64,000 nucleotides of DNA from Eutrigla gurnardus (lineage: Eukaryota > Chordata > Actinopteri > Perciformes > Triglidae): the NCBI GenBank assembly GCA_963514095.1, contig OY741285.1, forward strand, positions 11,037,116 through 11,101,115, in the 5' to 3' direction. The notes beneath the pieces were generated by a model. The model was not told where the DNA came from. It ran no database searches and worked only from the letters and a program-made list of their open reading frames with translations. The translations under genes were made by a program, and so were the position numbers. This document shows positions 1 to 12,515 of the stretch, in pieces. Each line of letters opens with the position of its first letter. Within the stretch, counting starts at the first letter, position 1.

Positions 1-2806
1 GCCATAAGTGTAAATAGTGTGGATGTGTTGTTTGTTATTCTCAGGGGGGGAGCAGTTATCGCCAATCGGAAGTCATAACTTAAGATCGGTTAAGTTAGTT
101 TGGTTCCACTTTGAATAGATAAAAAAAAAAAAATGTAATTTGGAAATAATAATAAGATTGCCAATATAATAGTACAAGCCAGGATATGCTCCATTTATAA
201 TGTCGTTTATGTGCCGCTTACCTTTATAATGTTGCCTCACTCCTCTGCTGTGGTGCCATTTTTCTCCTTTCCAATTTCACAGTATTGACTTTTATGAATA
301 CGCCCCTGTCAGGCAGAATGAACCCGATGGAATCGGATTTATTTTTACAGCATCACGGCAGCTTTCAAGTTCAGCTACTTTGCGAACAGAACATGAAAAA
401 CTAGATTGAAAAACCAGCAAAAATCATGTAAATTATTTTTGCCTCCCCCGCCCCCTTGACATGTTATTATTGTACAATGTCTTTTACTGTAAACTTCTAT
501 ATTTTTAGGTTTTTGTGTTAAATGGTACATGTTTTAAACGGAATGCAGAAGGAGGCAATTGCACCTCAAGATTACACCCCGAATAATATATTGCAAATGT
601 GGTGGCTCTTGATTACGATGATGAGATGTGTTCCTGATTGAACACTTCTGCTTCGAGCGCGTGGGAATCCAAGTCATGGCTCCATATACTGTATAAGCTT
701 CTAAATCTTTTTACTGGGCACTGAAAGTCTGTACGCACGGCAGCAGACAACTTACACACTGAAGAACATGTCATGTCAGGAAACATTGTAAAGAAAACTT
801 TGTATCATCTGCATCTATAGGTCAGAATTCAAAAGCTTTCTTCCCGGTGTTTGCCTGCAAGTTTATTACCCCTGTTTTCCTTCCAGTATCATGCACATGT
901 AGCTGTTATAAATAAAACTCTTCCGCAGATGTGCAATTTGTGCCGTTTCATAGTTGTTTTTTTGCAACCCCGTCGCACGTCACTGCTCTTTGTTCCACCT
1001 TCATCCCCGTTACTTCGGAAACATCACATTATTTTGATTTCCAGCCAATCATCTCTTGCTGCTCTAAGAGGAGAACTGTTGTGGTTTTGTGACATTAGAG
1101 CACTCAGCACTCCTTTTCTCCTGTACAGCACCTACATATTACGCCTAAAATCTTTCTTTCTTTCAACATCAATGCAAAAAAACCTATCAGAGAAAATATA
1201 TCACCTGTCTGCAGTGGTTACTGATGCGTTTGCAACCTGGAGGTCTTCTAACACCAGTAATCACGTCTCAGCTCTGCTCTTATTTGTGGTTCAGAGCCGA
1301 ATGCACTGTCTAATGGAGCATGGTGAAACTTTCATGCCTTGCATGCAAAATATTTTTTTTTCGTTTTCACTGCTCAACCTGCTAACCACAACACAGGAAG
1401 GCAGAATAGACAGACAGGAAGGAGCTGCAGCATGAAACGTCATTGCCAGCAGCAGCAGCACCAACCTTTTTATTGTGACTCGTTTGATTACTGTCGCTCC
1501 CCTAGTCCTCCATGAGGTTCTTACTGCGTTGAGATTCCTCCCTTTCACACGCCGGCTGCTTTCGTGAGAATGATGGCGATGCTGCATAAAACATCTGTGT
1601 GGGCAGTGTTTTACATCCTTTGACATCTTCAACAAAAACCCAAGGTGAGTTATCAAGAGCTTGGTGTTCTGGGCCATGCGTTATGTTTTTAACATTCACA
1701 GCTATAGAAGGATGGTTTATCTAACTCCAGCCTTCACCGTGAGGTAAGAGGGCAATGAATAAGATCTTCTACGGACTTCAACATTCTTAACCACAACCAT
1801 AATCTGACATGTTTTGTGACTTTTTGTAATGTACAGTAAATACATCATGCAGTTGATTCCTGCCTACGTTTCTACAGTAACAAGTATATTATTTAAAGGC
1901 GGAAGCTGAAGCTCTGTCTCGAGCACTTTGGAGTTTTTGAATGAGCTTCCTTTGTGAGAAGTGACGTAATCGGCAACAAACCACACAGGAAGGCATTCGC
2001 CATTTCCCGTTTTGTCTCGGTGAAACCTCAGCCATAAATGTTTCACGTTTATTTTTGCAGTGCTTTCGCTGCAGCTTGTGATATGAAATCATACGACTAA
2101 CATTATTTATGTATCAATGTGCTGAACAGAAAAGGGATCGATACATAAGGGCATATGTGTTAGTGCACTTCTTTGAAGCTTTTACGAGAGGAGCAGTCAG
2201 CTCCAGAGTCTATGGTTATGAATGAAACAACTAATGGTGATCTGAGACAAACTGTCTTTCAGTGAAAGTAAGTGTGGAGGTCAAAATGTCATTTCCATCA
2301 AGGATGCAACATTTGAAAACCTGTACCCTCGTGTTCTCCTCCACACCTGTTTTACCTGCGTATGCATGGACAGATTGCACTTTTCACTCTACTATTACAC
2401 CTGTTGTGTACGTGTGAAAACGTCATTTTTTGCTGACATCTATCTTCCTTGACTTCTGTTTTGCATCAAGTGTGTGTGAAATGTGCTACATATGACGTTG
2501 AGCTCGTGAGAACGGAAACTTTCAAAGTTAAGACCAGCTGTAACATCTGGTGAATGAGATTCTCAGCTCAGGAAGCCAAATCGCCATCTGTTCACCAAAT
2601 GTCTGTGTAGTTTGATAGTCGTGTGTATTTGTTGCTTTTCAACAGACATTCTGAATTGGCATCCAATGACTTGACACACAAATTCAATTTACATTTGGAG
2701 ATATTGAGGCCTTGGTTAATTTCCTCACCTCCCTTCCTCACAGCCGGTCATTCCCACCTTATGGCAGTTTAACATCGTGTAAATTATGCTGTTTTGTGTT
2801 GTGTAG
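1..2806. other. Upstream noncoding region, no gene recognised
   Basis: I see no coding exon that I can recognise here. The longest open frame (851-1435, + strand) has low-complexity, non-protein-like composition and no family resemblance, so I treat it as chance. The right end is probably nlrc3 5' flank or first intron: a pyrimidine-poor but possible acceptor ending in TAG lies at 2804-2806, just before the first coding exon. A 5' untranslated exon of nlrc3 may lie somewhere in this stretch, but I cannot place it. Confidence 0.5.
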
Positions 2807-2853
2807 TCACACAAACAGGAGCGTCGGAGGGCAGAAATTCTCCATCTTTCTTG

Positions 2854-5800
2854 ATGGAGAGGAAGGCCCATTACGATGCTATCCTGGACCGGAGCAAACG
2901 CATCACGTGGCAGGACGACTGCTACGTGGATCTCCAGTCTACGTCCTGCTGTGTGTCTTCACAAGCAGAAACACACGGTAAGGGTTTACTCAAGGCTTCA
3001 TCATGTACTGTTGGGTTTGGAGTAGTAGTGTAACAATCATGTGACAATACTAGATATTAGAGTTGTTTGGGCCTGACAGTAAGATGAGGCCAATCAGTAG
3101 GTCGATTGAAATATATCAGTAATAATATCAGCATCATTAAAGGTTAGTTACATGAAGTAAAAAAACAAAAGTACCACACTTTAATTTACAACAGAGCACA
3201 AAAAAGATATTCAGTTCTATTATACTGATTCATCTTCAGCTAATTTGACATATTTTAATTAATTCGTGACATTTTGCTGTTTTTTAAAATCATGAATCTT
3301 AAATTGAGATTATATTATGAAGTGAGATTATAGACTTCTGAAGTCTGAAGGAAGATCAATTTATCCTTCATGGTTGAAGCTTGCAATTAAAGTCTTCCAA
3401 AAGTCGTCACAAACAAGCGAGTGTATGATCTGTTTGCTCTCGTTTGCCCTGGTTTCAATCAACTAATTGTATCTTACTTATTGAGGCCGGTGATTTTGTG
3501 GCATTGTTTTGTGGGCCACAAGCCTGGTGGGGATCTGAAGGCAATTAGAAAAAACTGTGTAAACTGTAAAAAGAGCAGGGATGGTTAAGACTGGTCGCTG
3601 ACGTTGTAATTTGTTGTCACGTCTATGTATTTCCTGAGGGAAACCACAATGCTGTTAAGGAAGCTTACTGGTGTTAGAAATAACTTTAAAAAGTTAGTGA
3701 GTTTGCATGCCAAAGAATGAGAGTCTTGTTTTACTGAATAGACATCAAGGAGATTCTAAGGATATCGATGTTAGACAAAACAAATGTTCTCAGCTGATAC
3801 TAATTTTTCAGATTTGTACAGCTTTGAAATTCAAGAATCTGATTTTGAATTCAATGGAATTATAAGTAAAGAAGGTAGTGTGTTTTCTATTCTGTGCTAA
3901 TTGTTATGTGCTTGTGTTTGGATGCATTATACATTTTATACATCGCGATGAATACATTTCTATATTGTTAATTGAAGTTTGAAGAGGCTTAATGGGGGTG
4001 TGCTGTGGCCACATTCTTCATAGGCACTGATGATGGTTGGGTTAATATTTAACTGCCTGTTAATTAAATTCCCTTGATTTTTAGTAGGTCATGGTAGTGT
4101 TGGCTACAGTGTTCAACATCTTAGTTTAGTACATGTTGTGATGTTTCAAACTACATGTGAAGTTTTTAACTTGCTGGTTGGTCAGTCTAGCTATCACATC
4201 CTCCCCTGATGTTCTTCCTGAGGTTTCATCCATTTCATTTACCCCCTTATAGGTTTTTGGGGGGAGATTTTTTTTTTCTAAATTCTTTTAAAGGTTTTGA
4301 ATTCCCTTGAGGCAAATGTGTGATTTGTTAAATGATCACAAATTCCGGTCCAAAATGTCTTTGTAATCCAACTGATATCTGTTGAGATAGTTCAGCCTGA
4401 ACCAAAATGGTTTACCAACTGATCAGCTCACAGATAGACGGACCCACATGAGAACCAGAGTCATGCATGGGTAAGAAAAAAAGAGAGATGGTTTGTTTGG
4501 GTGTGTGTTGTGAGATAATAACATAAACACTGGTTTCACGGAACATCAAACGAAGGGCGTGGCCCTGACATTCTTAGTATTGTAAAAAAAAAAAAGGAAC
4601 TGACAGGTATTGTGCAACTGGATTAGAAAAAGAAAAAAGTCTAAATATATTCATTTTAATATTCATAGTTTTGAGAAGCAGCAGCACGAACAGTCTGAAT
4701 ACAGAATCATTTTTTTGTATGGCACCCTGCTTTCTAGGTGTTCTTTGTTAATTATCACTTACTACTCTCAGTAATCATTTCTTTAAGGTTTTATGCTGTG
4801 TTTTGTTTTAGACCTCGACTGGATCCAAAAGCATCAAAACCAGCTGCGACGCTTCGTCACTCCCTGCTTCCTGGACGGGCTGTTAACCCACCTGAGGAGG
4901 GTGGATGTGCTGAGTTCGGCCGAGGAGACCAAGATCAAGGAAGCGGGCCGGCTCCAGGACCAGGTTAACATGCTCACAGCTATCGTCACTGACAAGGACA
5001 CTCAAGGTTCTGATGCTCTCCGGGCCTTCGTGGAGGGATCAGATTCCCAGGTGGCCAAGCTCATCATCAACCACGGTGAGGGACTCGAACGGGATTTGCT
5101 CCCTGTGTTGGTCATTCTTTTAAAGGGTGAAGTTCATCCAGGGGTTTGATTCCTGAATCAAAGTGTCATTGACCAAGACTTTGAGCTTCAATCTGCTCGT
5201 GATGAGCTGTTCAGTTTATGTGTTTGTGTAAAAATGTAACTTACTTCACTTCACTCTTTGGATAAAAGAAAAGGTCTATAAATACAATGCATTTCCTGTT
5301 CAAACAACTTGGTACTCACCAAAAGAAAAACGATTTTCCCTTCCTGCAGATTCCATGGTAAAGGAGCACAAAGAGGTGCTGTTACAGAAATATGAGCAGT
5401 ACAGAGACAGAGATTCAGGCAGTTGCCCCAAACTCAACATCTCCTCAAGAACCTTACTTCTGGTCGACGGACTTTCCGACATTCAGCAGAAGGAACATGA
5501 CCTCATGCAGGTGGGGGCGACTCAAGGACGGAAAAGAAATCATCTCAGGCAGCTGGGTCTGACCAAACTCTTTGAGCCACTGACCCGGGTCAGTTTACCT
5601 CCCCGCGTCTCCGTCACAGTCGGGGTGGCCGGTATCGGCAAGACCACCTGGGTTCGACACTTCATCAGACAGTGGTGCCAAGGGGCCATCTGCACAGACG
5701 TGAGCCTCGTCCTGCCTTTTACGTTCGGTGAGCTGAACTCGCTGGACAAAGTCTCCGCTGAGAGGCTGGTGAAGATGGCTTTTCCTCATCTGACAGACCC

Positions 5801-8564
5801 CAGCGTGGTCCTGAGCAGCTCTTGCCGCACGCTGCTCATACTCGACGGTTTGGACGAATTCCAGAGCGCTTTAAATTTCTCCGATGCGGTTTCTTGCAGC
5901 GACCCAAAGAAAGAAGTGTCCATCGACGACCTCGTTACCAACATCATCCGGGGAAATCTGCTCCCTGACGTAGCAGTGTGGGTGACATCCAGGCCGGGAG
6001 TGGCCTCACTCATCCCTGGGGGGTTGGTTGACAGGGTGACCGAGATCCCAGGATTCAGCCCGAAGGACATCCAGCTCTTCCTCAACCACCACTTCTCTGA
6101 GAGGGATTTTGCCAGTAAAATATGGGCACACTTGGAGTCCAATAAGATCTTAATGGTGATGTGCTACATACCGTGCATTTGTTGGATCGTAGCTGACACT
6201 CTGATGTACATCATGCAGAGCGGCACGCCGGAGAGCCTGCCAAGGACCTGCACTGAGCTATACGCTCATTTTTGCTCCATGAAGGCCGAAGTAGGCGAAC
6301 CAAGAGGAAGGGAGCCTGTGAAAATAGAGCAGCTCCACGGGAGCAATCGTAAACTGCTGGGGAACCTCGGACGACTGGCGTTTTACGGGCTCCTCAAACA
6401 CAAGTACAGCTTCGGCGAGCAGGACCTCAGGGCCTACGGGGTAGATCTGCTGTTAACTCAGTGCAGTCTCGGCGCTGGCGTTCTCGTTCGAGACGAGTCG
6501 CTCATATACACGGCATACAGGTTCACTCATTTGACTCTGCAGGAGTTTCTTGCAGCGACCTTCTACCACATCTCCTCCAAGAGGGCCATCTTTGACCTGT
6601 TCTCAGAGAGCACCATGTCGTGGCCCAAGATCGGATTTCAGAACCACTTCAGAAGTGCCTTTCAACACTCGCAACAGGCCGAAGACGGTCACTTGGACGT
6701 GTTTGTGCGCTTCCTGACGGGCCTGCTGTGCCCAGTGGCGCTGAAACCTCTCGCTGGGCTCCTGGCCATTGGGAAAGATGACGGCACTCAGAAGGCGTGG
6801 GCCGCCGGATTTTTACAAGGCCTCTTGGTCAGCGGGGGTGCGGTGGTGTCCCTGCGCGCGGTCAACCTGGCGTATTGTTTGCAGGAGCTGCAGCACACGG
6901 AGCTTTTGCGGAGCGTGGAGGAAGATTTGCAGCTCGGCAGCCTGGCGGGGAAGCTGACGCGGCCTCACTGTGTGGTGCTGGGCTACCTGCTGCATGTGTC
7001 TCCGGAGTGCAGCGAACAGACCAACCTGACGGGCTCCCTGAACTACGCCACGGTGAAATGTTTGCTGCCGCAGCTGCTGTACTGCAGCTATCTCAGGTCA
7101 GCATCGTCTCCATGGAAACTACAGCTCAGGAGAAAGATTGAGGGGTGAAACTTCTAACTTTATCTACTCCACAGGTTGGAGAACAATCACTTCAAAGATG
7201 ATGTCATGGAATTACTGGGAAGCCTCTTGAGTGCCAGAGACTGTCATATCCAGAGGATGAGGTGAGATCACACTTACTTTTCAGCGAGCGTCATGTGAAG
7301 AACACATCTACTAATGTGTGGTTGTGGCTTCTTTTATTCACCTCCTCAGTTTGGCAGAGAACGCCATCGGCAACAAAGGCGCCAAAGCCCTGAGTCGAGC
7401 CCTCTTGGTGAACCGGACGCTAACGTCTCTAAAGTGAGATCCCTTTGATGCCGTTGACTTATGACTGATTACAGCCCAATTAAGTGAAGCCATAACCTCG
7501 ACATAACCTAAAGTCCCAATCTGTGCCCATCCTGAAAAGTCGTTAACACATTGCTACATGGTATTTCTATTTTGATTCCGTCTATCATCTGACCATTTAT
7601 TTATGATTAAGTCTCCGGAGCAACAACATTGGTTCAAAAGGTGCAAAGTTCCTGGCAGAGGCTCTGAAAATGAACCAAGTCTTGGTATCAATCAAGTGAG
7701 TACAATTTGCAATAGAGTTGAGCTCATTCACGCAAATATCGTACAAGATGTCGGTGTGACTGCTCGATGTCCGACTCTCCTCAGCTTCCAGAACAACGCC
7801 GTCGAGGAGGAAGGCGCTCACGCTCTTGCAGAAGTATTGCATTGCAACCGCAAACTGGTGACTCTGAAGTGAGTTTTTGTCTGCCTCTCCTCGGTGTTTG
7901 TTGCATGTGCTGCGTTTACGATGTGGAGTGATTGGTACCTTTTTTCCTTTCACGCATGTCTTCGTTCAGCATACGGAAGAACGCGATTGGAGCGGGAGGA
8001 GTCGCGAGGATTGCAGAGGCATTAAAGACGAACAAGACTCTCACAAAGCTGATGTGAATAAATGAAATTGATGCATTCGTACAATCGTATAATCACGCAA
8101 ACTCGTACAGTAGCTCACTTATACACTGACTTGCTACTTAATTTGTTAATAGAAAAGTCTTCTCGTTAAGATAAATAATAATCTTGTATTACAGAGGCTG
8201 TAATTGGTTCACACATGTCTTTTTGTTCTTACCTGCAGACTTTGCAGCAACCAGCTTGGTGACAAAGGGACAATCGCTCTGGCAGAGGCTTTGACGGTCA
8301 ACCACACTCTGCTCTCACTTCAGTGAGTACCTTCTGCATAGGAGTGCATTGTAGCAGCACTCACTACCCCAAGGTCTACTGCTAATGCGTTTCTAACACT
8401 GTGGTTGCAACGATGACACCTTTTGTCTTGCCACGGATTGACAGTTGCGTTGAACCTTTCTTTGGCAGACTTCAGAGTAACTCAATCAGCAACAAGGGGA
8501 TGACGGCCTTAACCAAAGCACTCAGGCTGAACCGAGGCCTCGTCTCCCTGAAGTAAGAATTAGA

Positions 8565-8610
<46 letters not shown>

Positions 8611-11600
8611 TGTACAATTGTTGAATTGCCATCAATCTTCTTTTTTCTTAGTTTAAGGGAGAACTCCATAGGGGTGGAAGGAGCAAAGAACATGGCTCAT
8701 GCCCTCCACGAGAACAACTCTCTGCAAGACCTCGAGTGAGTCACCCCTCATTAAAGGCATTGCGTCCCACGGAGACATAGAAACATTTGACTGCTCAGAA
8801 AATGTCAATCCCCCATACTGTGGTAAATTACGTCGGGCTATTGTATGATGGAAAACTTTAATCACATGACCTCACTGTGTGAACACTGTGGTATGAGGAA
8901 AACAGTATGTCCACCTGCCTGAAAGTGACGGACTTCAAATTGTGCAGAAGTTTTTCTATATGTAGCTTATAAGTTGTTTCAGCGACGCCTGTGTGATTAT
9001 TTGAACTGCTGTGTATTAAACCTGCGTGTGTTTGTGTCTCAGTCTCACAGCCAACCTGTTGCACGATGAAGGGGTTCAAGCTATAGCCGGCGCAATCAAG
9101 TTCAATCACGGCCTCACCTCTCTACAGTAAGTGAGGCTTTTCAAGCATGTCGCTGGGCACGACATTATTGTGTCACACATACAACCTAGCATCAAGATCT
9201 CACAAACATTTGAAAGAAAACACAACATAAGAATATATAACATTAGGGTCAGCCATTTATTGCAGTGAATAATAACTGTATAGGATCTATTAGGATTTCC
9301 TTTATTTTCTTCTTAACACTGATCTAATTAATATATTATGACTTCACGCCCAACCCCTAACACGGAAGTGGAAGTGAGCATTATCAATAGTTTTTTTTTT
9401 TCAGGAAAACAGACAATATATTTTTTTAATATATTTTATATTTTTGTCAACTGAACACAAACAAAATTTCATATAATAATTTCAAATAAGATTTTCTGCT
9501 TCATAAATAAAAGAGCCACTCTTTGCTTACAGCGTCACTATTTTTTTATAAGGTGAGAATATGTTTTGCTGTTCACGTGCATATTTGCTGCCCCCAAGTG
9601 GTCAAAAAGTATATTAACGTAGGATAGATATTAAAACCGGTACGTCCCATCCACGCAATCACAGCACATCATAATTTTTAGTGCAAATGTTTCCTTTATG
9701 CATTTATGTCCATCCGCGTGACTTATAAGGAGAAGAAAAAACATGCAGTGTTTGCCTCAGTGTTGAACTTTGAACTTTCTCTTTTTACAGTCTCCAGTGG
9801 AACTTCATCAAGTCATCTGCCACTAAAGCTCTGGCCCATGCACTCCTCACCAATACAACAATGCAACTCTTGGAGTAAGGGCAATAGTTTCCACTCACCT
9901 CATTATCTCTGTGATTAAATGTATCTGTCCTGTGTTGACATCACTGTGTCATCCAGTCCAACAACGATTAGGGACAGGTTTCTATTGACTGAACCTGATC
10001 TGATCAGCCGTTTAACAGATGTGGAATTTAAGTCACAAGGTTGTAATATTAACAGTTGTCACTGTCTGTTTGTGTCACCATCTTTTCCTGCAGTCTACAG
10101 GAGAATGCGATTGGGAATGAAGGCGTCATTTTTCTCGCAGAAGCCCTAAAAACCAACGCTGCTCTGCGTACTTTATGGTTGGCATTACAATTGTGATCTT
10201 TCTTCATGTGTGACATATTGTTATTTTCTATTATTTTGCCATGTATTCACGGGTTGTGCGTGCTGACTCTCTAGTCTCCAGGGAGTCTCAGCGAGCACCA
10301 GTGGCGCCATTGCGATGGCTGAGGCTCTGATGAAAAACCAAACCCTGCAAACTTTAGAGTAAGTCCAAGCTGTCTTTTGTGTCAGACAAACAGTGTTCCT
10401 TTTGCTATTTGACATTCAGCCACATAAGGTACTATATAAATAGGCACCCATTTAAAAGCGTTGCTTTTCAATAAAGGCAATCATGAATGGGAACCGGACG
10501 TGTGGAATTATATGAGTCACTCTGGACTTACCCTTTCATTTGCCTGCTCGGTCTTTAGATGTGCATTTGCTATTTTAGCCTGACAACGCAAGCACCCTGT
10601 TTAACTTGTCTGGTTATGGCAGAGCTCCAGATTCACATTTAAGTAGAACTCTACAGCGTTGGAAGTGATTGCTATTCTGTGAAAACTGTCACGTGTCCAT
10701 CAAAAGTCCCTCGGTTGCACTTAAAACACGTATGCTCTTTTCCGGTTGGTCTGGAATGAATCTGTATGGGATCAATTGATTCTCAGTGAGTTTTTGATCG
10801 ACTTTAAATCAGAATGAACACATACGAGGAATTAGACATACAGCTAAAACAAGGATAATAAAATGAATAAAGGCAAACTATGTACATATATAAATATAAG
10901 TTTATATAAAAGCACAGGACAATTAAATTGTGAAGATTCCGACAATTGTGCAGAGTACAAAGGGTGCTGGAATAAATATGACATTTAATTATCTGCTCAT
11001 CATAGTGACAGCCTGCAGGGAGAAGCTGTTCCTGTGTTGTGGTTTTGGTGTACAGTGCTCTGTAGCGCCTACCGGAGGGGAGAAGTTGGAACAGGTGATG
11101 TCCAGGGTTTGAGGGCTCTGCTGTGATTTTTCTTGCCCGATTCCTGACTCTGGAGGAGTACAGCTCCTGGATGGTGGGCAGGTCGGCACCGCTGATCTTT
11201 TCTACGGAACTGACTGCCCGTCGTAGTCTGTTCCTGTTGTGTTTGGGGACCGATCCAAACCAGACTCTTATGGAGGAGCAGAGAACAATCATTGTAAAAC
11301 TGGATCAGCAGCTCCTGAGGCAGCTCAGGAAGTTCATCCTCTGGGCCTTTTTGATGACTGTTCATGTTGGACTTCAGGTCCCGGGAGATTGTAGATCCCA
11401 GACACCTGAAGGAGTCCACAGCATACACAGTGCTGTTGCGTACATTGAGGGTTGTTGCAACTGCACCACAGGGCCAGCTGTTCGATTCCCGTCCGTATGC
11501 AGACTCGTCTCTGTATCGGATGAGGCAGATGATGGTTGTGTCGTCTTTTCAGTTTTTCACTTTTGTCTCTAACCTTTAAAATCGCTAGTATTTCTCTTTC

Positions 11601-12164
11601 ATTGTCGATGTTGCCAGGGTAACAACCCATTTAGTCATTTATGAACAACAGCTATTACTGTATAACTTAACAATGGCACGTTTCCCACTGTTTCAGTCTC
11701 CGTGGGAACACTGTGGGGATGGAGGGAGCGAAGGCTCTGGCTAACTCACTGAAAAACAACAGGAGCCTCAAGTCTTTGAAGTAAGTCCTAAATGGACTTC
11801 CTGTTTGTTCCTTTTAAATCCAGAACTTTGTATTTAAAAAAAAATAAAAGCTTAAATCACCGGACATTTGATAAAATAAAAATAAATGTTTGTTTCTTTC
11901 CGCATCATCAGTCTGCAGGAGAACTCTCTGGGTATGGATGGAGCTATATTCATTGCAACAGCTTTGAAGGGGAACCACCAACTGACATACATCAAGTAAG
12001 TATCACACACTCACACACATTTATTAAAACACACTTTAAAAAAAAAAAAAAAAAAAACTGGTTTGTTCTGCAGTTTACAGGGAAATGGCGTCGGAGAATC
12101 AGGAGCCAAGGTCATATCTGACGCTATAAGAGCCAACGCTCCAGGCTGCGTGGTGGACATCTGA
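2854..12164 (+). CDS. nlrc3: NLRC3, NLR family CARD domain containing 3 (18 coding exons, 1134 aa)
   Basis: This is a cytosolic NOD-like receptor; mammalian NLRC3 is a negative regulator of innate immune and T-cell signalling. Coding exons: 2854-2977, 4812-5075, 5350-7096, 7175-7261, 7350-7433, 7612-7695, 7785-7868, 7970-8053, 8239-8322, 8469-8552, 8652-8735, 9043-9126, 9791-9874, 10094-10177, 10275-10358, 11697-11780, 11912-11995, 12074-12164 (3405 nt). A CARD-like helical region spans about residues 43-130. The NACHT has Walker A GVAGIGKTT at about 221-229 and Walker B LLILDGLDEF near 291-301. A winged-helix/superhelical part follows, then about 15 LRRs of 28 residues. The protein ends GAKVISDAIRANAPGCVVDI, closely matching the human NLRC3 C-terminus. 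The large NACHT exon aligns along its length with human NLRC3. I see no extra FISNA or B30.2 domain, so this is the conserved single-copy orthologue rather than one of the expanded fish NLR-C genes. The start at 2854 is the weakest part: the first exon's 41 residues are unfamiliar. Confidence 0.93.
4812..5075 (+). other. nlrc3: nlrc3 exon 2: CARD-like domain
   Basis: This 264-nt exon encodes a helical segment beginning DLDWIQKHQNQL and including LTHLRRVDVLSSAEETKIKE, with the hydrophobic spacing of a CARD death-fold domain. Such domains mediate homotypic protein-protein contacts. Its position directly before the NACHT exon is as expected for NLRC proteins. It is bounded by an acceptor at 4810-4811 and a GTGAGG donor at 5076. 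Confidence 0.75.
5350..7096 (+). other. nlrc3: nlrc3 exon 3: NACHT ATPase and associated helical domains
   Basis: This single 1747-nt exon encodes the whole nucleotide-binding core, as in other NLR genes. It contains Walker A (GVAGIGKTT), Walker B with the DGLDE acidic cluster, a sensor-1-like WVTSRP motif, and the winged-helix segment with FTHLTLQEFLAA. It ends LLPQLLYCSYLR at the first LRR and has no internal stop. Base composition is more GC-rich than the flanking introns, as expected of a coding exon. Confidence 0.92.
8567..8609. repeat. (AT)n microsatellite in an nlrc3 intron
   Basis: About 43 bases of perfect AT dinucleotide repeat start 14 bp downstream of the exon 10 donor at 8553. 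They fill nearly half of a 99-bp intron between two LRR exons. Confidence 0.97.
10815..11560 (-). mobile_element. 5'-truncated LINE reverse-transcriptase remnant, antisense in an nlrc3 intron
   Basis: Reading the minus strand, fragments in shifting frames give the C-terminal part of a non-LTR retrotransposon ORF2. There is a DDTTII catalytic-type motif near 11530-11545, then RYRDES, then VDSFRCLGSTISRDLK, then an SRVRNRARKITAEPSNPGHH segment and LFQLLPSGRRYRALYTKTTT near the end. This series is typical of the 3' half of LINE ORFs abundant in fish. Frameshifts between the pieces and the abrupt 5' end show that it is dead. The 3' boundary near 10815 is approximate. It sits inside the 1338-bp intron between nlrc3 exons 15 and 16. 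I cannot assign the clade (L2, Rex1 or another) without a search. Confidence 0.85.
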
Positions 12165-12509
12165 TCAGGGAACTTCTGCCGAGGAAAGTCGCGTAACATA
12201 GAAATAGGCAGTATAATCAGAATTAGGTGTACTGTGTAATTTAGTAAAAGCTGTATGTTGGTGCTGTTTTACTGTATTTGAACATAAGATATTCACATAT
12301 TTATAACGATGTAATTATTGGAATAGCAGATGAAAAAGACGTGATTAGGGAGAAGATATTTAGAGTGCATCATATTTCTGTGTAAAGTCAAACTCTGTAT
12401 TCGTCCTCTAGAGTGGAGGCGCAGCTTGTCCTTGTTACTTGTCCTAATATAGATGTCATTATGTACATTTGCTCTATTTGCACAAATGAATCTGGTCAAT
12501 CTGTATCAC

Positions 12510-12515
12510 AATAAA
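12510..12515 (+). promoter_or_regulatory. Probable nlrc3 polyadenylation signal
   Basis: A canonical AATAAA lies 346 bp after the nlrc3 stop codon. It is the first such hexamer in the putative 3' UTR. Confidence 0.6.

Larger units (their letters stand above)
7350..11995 (+). other. nlrc3: nlrc3 array of thirteen 84-nt LRR exons
   Basis: Thirteen successive exons, from 7350-7433 to 11912-11995, are each exactly 84 nt. All start and end in phase 2, so each encodes one 28-residue ribonuclease-inhibitor-type LRR. The recurring pattern is LxxNxIGxxGAxALAxALxxNxTLxxL. The architecture implies growth by tandem exon duplication, and loss or skipping of any one exon would keep the frame. Confidence 0.92.

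Noticed and set aside
851..1435. 194-codon open frame on the + strand
   Set aside because: No family resemblance, AT-rich codons and low-complexity hydrophobic stretches; it overlaps an antisense frame of similar length. Treated as chance.
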